A stretch of 64,000 bases of DNA from assembly GCF_000424465.1 (NCBI RefSeq), contig NZ_AUJY01000007.1:62001-126000 (forward strand). The letters run 5' to 3'. The position numbers and the translations under genes are program-made. Within the stretch, counting starts at the first letter, position 1. Every line of letters starts with the position of its first letter. Of the stretch, positions 57,430 through 64,000 are shown piece by piece. Origin of the DNA: Butyrivibrio hungatei NK4A153. Lineage in GTDB: Bacteria; Bacillota; Clostridia; Lachnospirales; Lachnospiraceae. A model generated the notes under the pieces. It worked only from the letters and a program-made list of their open reading frames with translations, did not search any database and had not been told where the DNA came from.

Positions 57430-59384
57430 CAATACCCCTTTTCAAAATACTCATCAATCCTGTTCACGTATGAACTGTCATTTACCGGTTTTCCCATGTA
57501 GTTACCTATAAGATAATCGCACCCGATTTCTTCCGCTATATCCTTGTCCTCAGCTGTATCCACTCCTGAAGCACACACAAACAGACTGATATCGTGGAAC
57601 ATATTGACCAGCCCGCTTATAACGTTCATCATCCGCTTTGATTTCCCCGCCATTTTGATCAGGCTCTTTGCAAAATTTATCTGAACCACCGGAAGCGAGA
57701 TTATTCTCTCGATATTTCCGTATCCGTTTCCGTATTCGTCAACTATAATATTGACATTGATATCACCGAGCATCTTAAGATTTCTTTCAGCCACATTATT
57801 CATTGTTGTTATCGCTGTCTCTGTGAGCTTTAAGCTGATCCAAGATCCTTCAACTTTTTCTTCTTTGAGAAGTGCCTTAAACCACCTTAAAAAATCTGTT
57901 CTTGATATTCCCGCCTGTGACATCGGGATAATAGCTCTGTACTTACCGTTCTTATCTCCGGCATTCCAAAAAGACAACACTCTCAGAGTATTTTTTAAAA
58001 CATACTCATCGATGTCGATAATAGTCTGAGTAGATCCGGTATCTTCTATATACTTTCTTACCTCAACCTCTCTCTCGTTATCGTCATATATATAGCAGAC
58101 CGCTTCGGCCGTGTAATCGATCCTGTAAATTTTGGAAAGAATAGGTCTGAATTTAACGATTGCCTTTTTCTCGGCAATATTTTTCTTTGCAAGTACTTCA
58201 TAGTCATACGCGCCAAGCTTTTTCTTGAAATCTATCTTATCAATATCGATCACGGCATCTGACCACTGTGCCACATCATCGCTTATAAGCTCAACTTTCG
58301 ACATAAGCTCCGCAAGATTGCCATACCTGTCGGGATAGCTCATCATAAAGCAATGGCACTCGGCCTTTATGGTCATATCCATATAATTCCAGGGTTCACG
58401 GATTCTGGTCGCAATCTTATACATAAGAGACTCGGCTCTTTTTTTATCATTTGTATTTACTGATATCGCAAAGATATTATCACTGTATCTGTAAACATAT
58501 GTGACAATATTCAGCTCTCTGCTTCCCACTTTTTTAAGATAACCGGCAATTGTCTTGATAACGCCGTCAGCCTGATTATTACCGATCTCGGAGCTAAGGG
58601 CTCTTACATTGTCTATTGTCACAAAAACTATATAATGCGGAGTTTTCTTTTTTATCTTAAGACCAAGTGACTCGAAAAAGGCTCTTCTGTTAAGGACATT
58701 TATCCTTCCGTCCACCATTTCACCCGGATTCTGAAGAGTTATAAATACCAGGGTTATACTGATCGTGCTGAGGAAATTTTCTATAAGAAGCTGCGGATAG
58801 CGGTACTGCAGATAGATTCCCAAAGCAACAAAACCAACATGAGTAAGAATGATCACCTTGGTCTTTAATCTCATCAGATTGCTGTATTTCAGCGTCAAAG
58901 TAACTCCATACACAATGTAATAAAAAGCGATCAGATAAAATCCGACTATGAGACTGCCTCTAAAATATATTCCCTTTTCGTCATATCCAAACAAAAGCGG
59001 GCTGAACCAGTTCATTATGACCGTTATGATTCCCATGACATAGCCGAGATACACAACAAAGAAGCCCTTAACGGATTTCGTGTCATAAAAAATATCAAGA
59101 ACAGCCATTATGTACAACAGATAGCAAAGTCCCGATCCCAGATGCGCAAGAAAATAAAAACTTCCGCAGACCATCTCCGCATAGTGATACCATGCTCCCT
59201 CATACGGATTCATCTGCAGGAAAGTCTCTATTCTCTCAAAAAGAGTTGACATAAATACAGCAAAAAGAAGCAGCGAATAAACTTTCTCTCTCGATGACGG
59301 AACTCTTTTTCTGGACAGAGAGATTATTCCAATCGTTGCCAGTATACATAACGCACATGTGTCAAAGTAAAAATTGTATTGCAT
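57429..59384 (-). CDS. Membrane GGDEF-EAL paralogue with degenerate catalytic motifs
   Basis: About 651 residues with the same layout as the downstream gene. N-terminal helices about 8-220 (YFDTCALCILATIGIISLS, LGSGLCYLLYIMAVLDIFY, IITVIMNWFSPLLFGYD). A GGDEF-like domain follows in which the signature reads YSDNI. The C-terminal EAL fold lacks the catalytic set: the region of DDFGTG is DEYGNG, and EGVET is SGVDT, with no EAL at the start of the domain. It may bind c-di-GMP or regulate its partner. The ATG at 59384 has GGAG upstream; earlier in-frame codons lack one. Confidence 0.85.
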   Translation of the reverse strand: MQYNFYFDTCALCILATIGIISLSRKRVPSSREKVYSLLLFAVFMSTLFERIETFLQMNPYEGAWYHYAEMVCGSFYFLAHLGSGLCYLLYIMAVLDIFYDTKSVKGFFVVYLGYVMGIITVIMNWFSPLLFGYDEKGIYFRGSLIVGFYLIAFYYIVYGVTLTLKYSNLMRLKTKVIILTHVGFVALGIYLQYRYPQLLIENFLSTISITLVFITLQNPGEMVDGRINVLNRRAFFESLGLKIKKKTPHYIVFVTIDNVRALSSEIGNNQADGVIKTIAGYLKKVGSRELNIVTYVYRYSDNIFAISVNTNDKKRAESLMYKIATRIREPWNYMDMTIKAECHCFMMSYPDRYGNLAELMSKVELISDDVAQWSDAVIDIDKIDFKKKLGAYDYEVLAKKNIAEKKAIVKFRPILSKIYRIDYTAEAVCYIYDDNEREVEVRKYIEDTGSTQTIIDIDEYVLKNTLRVLSFWNAGDKNGKYRAIIPMSQAGISRTDFLRWFKALLKEEKVEGSWISLKLTETAITTMNNVAERNLKMLGDINVNIIVDEYGNGYGNIERIISLPVVQINFAKSLIKMAGKSKRMMNVISGLVNMFHDISLFVCASGVDTAEDKDIAEEIGCDYLIGNYMGKPVNDSSYVNRIDEYFEKGY

Positions 59385-59474
59385 GGAAAACTCCGTAGCT
59401 TCTATTTTTAGATAAACACAACAGATAATATTATTATACGTCAAATCGTAATATTTTCATACGATATACAATAA

Positions 59475-60638
59475 TTAGCCAAATTTCTTCATGTAATATG
59501 AACCCGTCTGAGTGATAAGCCCCTTTCCGCACATATCAAACAACTCCTTAAGAAGGTCCGGAACAGCGATATCTATGCCAACCATGCTAAGCTTGTCAGC
59601 TATGTAGGAAAAAGAAACAGGCACAGCGTCAAGCAGATCAAGAATCGCTTTTTCTATATGCGATGCACAGGCTCCGCTCCGGTCTTCATCAAAGCTGTGC
59701 GGATCCGCCAAAGAATCTTTTCTGTAATTCCATGACGCAAGTCTTTCTATCACGTCATCAACATCAAGCACAACTCCCGCCCCCTGACATATAAGGCGGT
59801 TACATCCGTCACTTAGCCTGTCCGTGACTCTTCCCGGTACCGCAAGAACCTCTCTTCCCTGCTCAAGCGCAGTATCTACAGTTATCTGCGTTCCCGAATG
59901 AAGTCTTGCTTCCACAACCACAACAATGTCGGACAATGCGCTTATTATCCTGTTCCTCATAGGGAAAAAAGATGCTTTGGGCATAGTTCCCGGCGCATAC
60001 TCCGAAATAATTCCTCCGTTTAGTGAAAGTTCCTCGTAAATTTCCCTGTTTTCATCGGGATAGCATATATCCGCGCCGCACCCTACAACAGCATAGGATT
60101 TTCCTCCGGCGCACAATGCCGCTTTCTGACTTACGCCGTCAACGCCCTTTGCCATTCCGCTTATAACCTTAACTCCCGCAAGCGCCAATCCTCTACCGAG
60201 CTGCCTTGCCATGTACCTGCCGTACTCTGAGCAAAGCCTCGCCCCTATTATTGCAACCGACGGACTGTCGTCTCCCGGAAGTTCCCCTTTTACATAGATA
60301 GCAAAAGGTGGATTCGGGATATTCTTTAGCTTCTCGGGAAAACGCGGATCAATCCTTGATATAAACTTTATGTCGCTCTCTGCAAGTTTCTTTTTCTCCT
60401 TAGCAAAATCCCAAGTGTATCTTGTATCCAAGACCGCCGAAACCTGCTTCGGTCTTAAAAGTTTCTTAAGCTCCGCCTCTCCCATCTCATATATTTCCCT
60501 GCATGTCCTTCCTCCGCATAAGAGTCTGTCAGCAGAGACATTTCCTATGCCCGGAGTTGAAAAAAGCCAGTGAGCATAGTCATTTTCCGTTATATTCTCT
60601 GATTTATTTTCTGATACTTGTGCTTTTGCTGTCTGCAT
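59475..60638 (-). CDS. dprA: DNA-processing protein DprA
   Basis: About 387 residues. DprA loads RecA on incoming single-stranded DNA during natural transformation. A short N-terminal HhH-like domain (HWLFSTPGIGNVSADRLLCG) is followed by the Rossmann core: VAIIGARLCSEYGRYMARQL, VISGMAKGVDGVSQKAAL, AVVGCGADICYPDENREIYE, IISEYAPGT, FPMRNRIISALSDIVVVVEA and SGTQITVDTALEQGREVLAV. A winged-helix tail ends in LITQTGSYYMKKF. The ATG at 60638 has AGGAGGAAGG upstream and overlaps the stop of the ComM-like gene. Confidence 0.93.
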   Translation of the reverse strand: MQTAKAQVSENKSENITENDYAHWLFSTPGIGNVSADRLLCGGRTCREIYEMGEAELKKLLRPKQVSAVLDTRYTWDFAKEKKKLAESDIKFISRIDPRFPEKLKNIPNPPFAIYVKGELPGDDSPSVAIIGARLCSEYGRYMARQLGRGLALAGVKVISGMAKGVDGVSQKAALCAGGKSYAVVGCGADICYPDENREIYEELSLNGGIISEYAPGTMPKASFFPMRNRIISALSDIVVVVEARLHSGTQITVDTALEQGREVLAVPGRVTDRLSDGCNRLICQGAGVVLDVDDVIERLASWNYRKDSLADPHSFDEDRSGACASHIEKAILDLLDAVPVSFSYIADKLSMVGIDIAVPDLLKELFDMCGKGLITQTGSYYMKKFG

Positions 60639-62206
60639 CAGCCTTCCTCCTGTCTCCAATATTTTCCGTCTGTCATCCTGTAGCTGACAGCCTCCATCAG
60701 ATGTATCTCTTTTATCATCTCCTCGCCTTCCAGATCGGCTATTGTCCGCGCAAGCCTGAGAACCTTATGATAGGCTCTGGCGCTCAGATCCATGGAACAA
60801 AAAGTCTTTTCCAAAAAAGCTCTCTCCCTCATACCAAGCTTGCAATATTTTCTTATATCCGCAGGCGTCATCTCGGAATTGAACTTGAGGCTCGTTCCCC
60901 TAAACCTCTCTTCCTGTTTCTTCCTTGCCAAAAGAACTCTTTCTCTCATGGTCTTACTTGATTCATTACAGGTATCGCTCTTCCCCGAAAGCTCCCTGAT
61001 ATCGACTTTGGGTGCTTCTATGCAGATATCGATCCTGTCCAATATCGGCCCCGATATTCTGCCAAGGTACCTTCGAATCTCATTTGATGTGCACTTGCAT
61101 TTATTCCTGTCGGGATAATACCCGCACGGACAAGGATTCAGCGCCCCTATAAGTTGAAAGTCCGCAGGGTACATGAAAGTTCCTCTGTTTCGCACGATAT
61201 GAACCTTTCTGTCCTCAATTGGTTGCCTTAGCATATCAAGTTTTGTTCTGGGGAATTCAGGCATTTCATCCAGAAAGAGAATGCCTCTGTGTGCCAAAGA
61301 AATAGCACCGGGTCTTGGAATCGTACCGCCTCCGACAAGCGATGCTTCGGTTATAAGGTGATGCGGACTAACAAACGGCCTCTTTGTTATAAGCGCCTTG
61401 TTCTCGCCCATCATTCCGGCAACCGAATAGATTGTTGAAACTTCAATACTTTCTTCAAGAGAAAGACACGGAAGTATCGTAGGAATGCGCTTTGCAACCA
61501 TACTCTTTCCCGAACCCGGAGGTCCTACGATCAAAATATGATGAAAGCCAGCCGCCGCTACCATCGCCGCTCTCTTAACGGCTGATTGCCCGTTGATATC
61601 TGCAAAATCCATGCCTTCACTACTTTCTTCATCTTCAGAAAAAATCTTATCAAGGTTAACCCTTGTTGGCTCTATAAGCCCATCCCTTTCTCTTTCGGGC
61701 GTCGAAAGATACATGATAACTTCTTGAAGCGATGATACTCCGACAATCTTCATCCCGCTTACCACAGCACCTTCTCTGGCATTTTTGATAGGAAGGATAA
61801 CTGTCTTGTATCCTGCTTCTTTTGCCTTTGTAACTATGGGGAGAACCCCTTTTACTTCTTTAATATCTCCGTCAAGTCCGACTTCGCCGAGCACGACCGT
61901 ATCATCGGCACATCCCGGGCCGACCTCTCCTATTGCCTCCAATATTCCGACGGCAAGCGGAAGATCTACCACAACGCCTTCTTTCTTGATATCTGCCGGG
62001 GACAGATTGACGGTTATCTTTGATGCGGGAATCTTTATACCGGCGTTTCTTAAGGCAACTTTTACTCTGTCACCTGCCTCTCTGACATCGCCGCTCATGA
62101 ATCCCACCATGTTGAATCCGGGAAGCCCGGAAGATACATCCACTTCGATCTGCATCAGATAAGAAATAATTCCTCTGACGCCACCGGATGTAATAGAACT
62201 GTACAT
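60638..62206 (-). CDS. comM: YifB/ComM-family AAA protein
   Basis: About 522 residues starting at the ATG at 62206 (MYSSITSGGVRG, RBS AGAGGAAA). N-terminal S5/Lon-like domain (FNMVGFMSGDVREAGDRVKV, ITVNLSPADIKKEGVVVDLP), then the Mg-chelatase-type AAA core: HHILIVGPPGSGKSMVAKRI (Walker A), HRGILFLDEMPEFPRTKLDM (Walker B) and LNPCPCGYYPDRNKCKCTSN. C-terminal helices LSARAYHKVLRLARTIADLE. In Haemophilus ComM is a branch-migration helicase that extends heteroduplex in transformation. It sits in one operon with dprA. Confidence 0.93.
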   Translation of the reverse strand: MYSSITSGGVRGIISYLMQIEVDVSSGLPGFNMVGFMSGDVREAGDRVKVALRNAGIKIPASKITVNLSPADIKKEGVVVDLPLAVGILEAIGEVGPGCADDTVVLGEVGLDGDIKEVKGVLPIVTKAKEAGYKTVILPIKNAREGAVVSGMKIVGVSSLQEVIMYLSTPERERDGLIEPTRVNLDKIFSEDEESSEGMDFADINGQSAVKRAAMVAAAGFHHILIVGPPGSGKSMVAKRIPTILPCLSLEESIEVSTIYSVAGMMGENKALITKRPFVSPHHLITEASLVGGGTIPRPGAISLAHRGILFLDEMPEFPRTKLDMLRQPIEDRKVHIVRNRGTFMYPADFQLIGALNPCPCGYYPDRNKCKCTSNEIRRYLGRISGPILDRIDICIEAPKVDIRELSGKSDTCNESSKTMRERVLLARKKQEERFRGTSLKFNSEMTPADIRKYCKLGMRERAFLEKTFCSMDLSARAYHKVLRLARTIADLEGEEMIKEIHLMEAVSYRMTDGKYWRQEEG

Positions 62207-62370
62207 TTTTCCTCTTTTCCGATATGAGCATAAACAAAAATAGGAAATTATACGCACAACGACCTGCTGATTATACAGCAGGCCGTTCTATAAAGTCTTT
62301 AAGATTTTCTTAGTATTTCCTTAAGATTTTATGTAGTTGATTTTATCTTAACTTTTTGCCCCGACAATTA

Positions 62371-63432
62371 TTATCTGAGCATTTTGTTCTGCATTGTCTC
62401 AGGATCCTGAGCAAACTGAAGGGCAGCTTCTCTTGTGATCTTCTGCTGCCTGTACAGCTCAATGATAGCCTCATCCATGGTTATCATTCCCTGTTTCCTG
62501 TATGTCTGCATGTATGTAATGAGCTGATGATTCTTACCCTCACGAATAAGGTTTCTCACAGCGCTGTTTACATGAAGAACTTCAAATGCCGCAAGTCTTG
62601 ATGATCCGTCAGCCGCAGGAAGAAGCTGCTGTGAAATAACTGCTTCAAGCACGCTCGCAAGCTGTATTCTCACCTGTTGCTGCTGATGAGAAGGAAATAC
62701 ATCTATTAGTCTGTCCACCGTATTAGACGATCCGATCGTATGAACGGTAGAAAGAACGAGATGTCCCGTCTCCGCTGCCGTAATAGCTGTACTTATGGTC
62801 TCAAGATCTCTCATCTCTCCGACAAGGATAACATCGGGATCTTCTCGAAGTGCCGCTCTCAAAGCATTGGCATATGAATTCGAATCGGTTCCTATTTCTC
62901 TCTGATTGACTATCGATAATCTGTGCTGATAAGTAAACTCTATGGGATCCTCAAGTGTAATTACATGCGCTTCCCTGTTGTTATTTATCATGTCGATAAT
63001 GGAAGCAAGTGTTGTAGACTTACCGCTTCCCGTAGGTCCCGTAACAAGCACAAGACCTCTTTTTTTCTTATAAAGATCAATAACAGTCTCAGGTATGCCA
63101 AGGCTCTCCGCTGTGGGAATCTCTGTTGCAACAACTCTGAAAGCCATCGCTATGGAGCCTCTTTGCTTAAAGATATTAAGTCTGAATCTGCCAACTCCCA
63201 TGATAGCGAAGGACAAGTCGTGTTGACCGTTCTCCTCGAGCATCTGCTTCTGTTTATCATTTGTAACTTCATGTGCGATTTCCTGAGTGTCGCTCGGCAT
63301 CATCTTGCCATAGCTTTCCATGGCTATAAGTTTGCCGTTAAGTCTCATCTTAGGCGGCACACCGACAGTAATATGAACGTCCGAAGCGCCTTTTAACTTT
63401 GCTTCCTTCAGGATTTCTTCAATTTTAGACAT
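62371..63432 (-). CDS. pilT: PilT-like type IV pilus retraction ATPase
   Basis: 353 residues. Signature motifs of the PilT branch of GspE/VirB11 ATPases are GVPPKMRLNGKLIAM at the N-terminus, LVLVTGPTGSGKSTTLASII (Walker A), HVITLEDPIEFTYQHRLSIV (Asp box), DVILVGEMRDLETISTAITA (Walker B-like) and AAETGHLVLSTVHTIG (His box). The C-terminal phrase LLPAADGSSRLAAFEVL is also characteristic. It powers pilus retraction for twitching and DNA uptake. It lies near dprA and comM, fitting a competence or pilus function. No pilin or assembly ATPase is in the window. Confidence 0.93.
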   Translation of the reverse strand: MSKIEEILKEAKLKGASDVHITVGVPPKMRLNGKLIAMESYGKMMPSDTQEIAHEVTNDKQKQMLEENGQHDLSFAIMGVGRFRLNIFKQRGSIAMAFRVVATEIPTAESLGIPETVIDLYKKKRGLVLVTGPTGSGKSTTLASIIDMINNNREAHVITLEDPIEFTYQHRLSIVNQREIGTDSNSYANALRAALREDPDVILVGEMRDLETISTAITAAETGHLVLSTVHTIGSSNTVDRLIDVFPSHQQQQVRIQLASVLEAVISQQLLPAADGSSRLAAFEVLHVNSAVRNLIREGKNHQLITYMQTYRKQGMITMDEAIIELYRQQKITREAALQFAQDPETMQNKMLR

Positions 63433-63511
63433 ATACTTCCATCCCTGTTCTGATAAATTCTATTTGTATGTGTCGCAAGTACAGCTATACACCACAGCAT
63501 AATCCGCACTT

Positions 63512-64000
63512 TCACACATACTCAGGCTCTTCCACGACAATACCGAGGCCTTTGACTTTGGACAGATCCATCATATATCTGTTATCCATAGTCTTCATAA
63601 TATCTATAATCTCAATATCACCGTATGCCCTTCTATTCGAAAGGTCGATAATGCTGTTATCCTTAAAACTCAAAACAGTCGGACGCAGGAAATCAAGATC
63701 GTTAGTCTTGATAACCAGAGCTTTTTCACCGGTGTTAAGCTCAACGCTGACTCCCGGAACAAGAATGTTTATGGAATCAACAAGTGCCTGAACCACTCTC
63801 GGGTCAAAAACATCACTTCTCTGCATCATCCTTCTGATAACAAGAACTTCGGAAATAGGCGCATCATCTACTCTCGCAGCCGTTTCCTTATCAAATATTC
63901 CCGCAACTATAAGAATCCTTGCAGATAAAAGAGTCTTGGAAATGTCCACATCATTTCCTTTTCTGTAGTCAAGAAGTACTTTTCTTGCCTGATTACATGC
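63512..64000 (-). CDS. 3' end of an unidentified gene; partial
   Basis: The open frame runs from the stop at 63512 past the window edge, so the gene starts beyond 64000. The visible 160 residues read ACNQARKVLLDYRKGNDVDI, LLSARILIVAGIFDKETAAR, VQALVDSINILVPGVSVELN, VIKTNDLDFLRPTVLSFKDN and YMMDLSKVKGLGIVVEEPEY. This resembles the C-terminal part of HD-GYP-type proteins of Lachnospiraceae, which would fit the cyclic-di-GMP genes nearby, but the catalytic part is not in view, so the assignment is weak. Internal GTG at 63949 is not a likely start. Confidence 0.4.
   Translation of the reverse strand, partial: ACNQARKVLLDYRKGNDVDISKTLLSARILIVAGIFDKETAARVDDAPISEVLVIRRMMQRSDVFDPRVVQALVDSINILVPGVSVELNTGEKALVIKTNDLDFLRPTVLSFKDNSIIDLSNRRAYGDIEIIDIMKTMDNRYMMDLSKVKGLGIVVEEPEYV

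Overview
The window looks like a chromosomal segment of a low-to-mid GC, Gram-positive Clostridia, most likely a Lachnospiraceae of the Butyrivibrio/Pseudobutyrivibrio type. The reasons are a fused SecDF, the SCIFF peptide with its radical SAM maturase, a B. subtilis-like order of translation and cell-wall genes (priA, def, fmt, rsmB, rlmN, PP2C phosphatase, PASTA kinase, rsgA), MurE with the meso-DAP type DNPR motif, and strong purine-rich ribosome binding sites. Almost all genes lie on the minus strand. The exceptions are mgsA, the 290-residue protein at 25714, a 33-residue toxin candidate at 27918 and a three-gene unit at 31790-34095. No rRNA, tRNA, CRISPR array or intact insertion sequence was seen.

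Layout. 1-5 kb is an accessory graveyard: one-domain genes (GNAT, Nudix, histidine phosphatase, winged helix, methyltransferase, MazG-like) mostly reduced to 3' ends or joined across internal deletions, with one intact GNAT and one intact P-loop protein. 4.8-6.7 kb is a HipA-kinase toxin-antitoxin unit whose antitoxin appears to fuse an HTH to the small N-terminal HipA subdomain; two palindromic operators precede it and a Spx/ArsC-like gene follows it. 6.7-9.7 kb holds a GNAT, a DUF2156 protein and a MATE transporter. 9.8-15.4 kb is a duplicated region built around membrane-anchored XRE regulators, a large propeller/solute-binding lipoprotein and a tiny membrane protein. Three transcription units there share nearly the same promoter plus upstream palindrome. 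15.5-18.7 kb has a lipoprotein followed by an 815-residue adenosine-deaminase-like protein with a SLOG-like C-terminal domain.

From 18.8 to 48.6 kb a conserved housekeeping order can be followed on the minus strand (murE, priA, def, fmt, Zn-peptidase, rsmB, rlmN, phosphatase, PASTA kinase, rsgA), but nearly every junction is opened by accessory inserts: a PD-(D/E)XK-like nuclease with tandem repeats, an ABC exporter with a flavodoxin/ferredoxin protein and a phosphopantetheinyl transferase, a DUF2975/HTH/DUF4153 unit, a CAAX-like protease with a likely type I toxin-antitoxin locus, and a nitroreductase pair. recJ, secDF, scfB and scfA follow at 46.8-52.7 kb, then a CNNM/CorC-type protein and hisS.

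55.4-64 kb holds two overlapping membrane GGDEF-EAL proteins, one with EAL catalytic motifs and one degenerate, then dprA, a ComM-like AAA protein, a PilT-like ATPase and the 3' end of a gene that runs off the window. Together these suggest DNA uptake, pili and cyclic-di-GMP turnover.

The items I consider most worth follow-up are the deaminase-SLOG/lipoprotein pair, the three matched promoters at 13-15.4 kb, the mirrored small-toxin/antisense locus at 27.8-28.1 kb, the HTH-HipS fusion antitoxin, and the active/degenerate EAL pair. All homology statements are from pattern recognition by eye; no database search was run.
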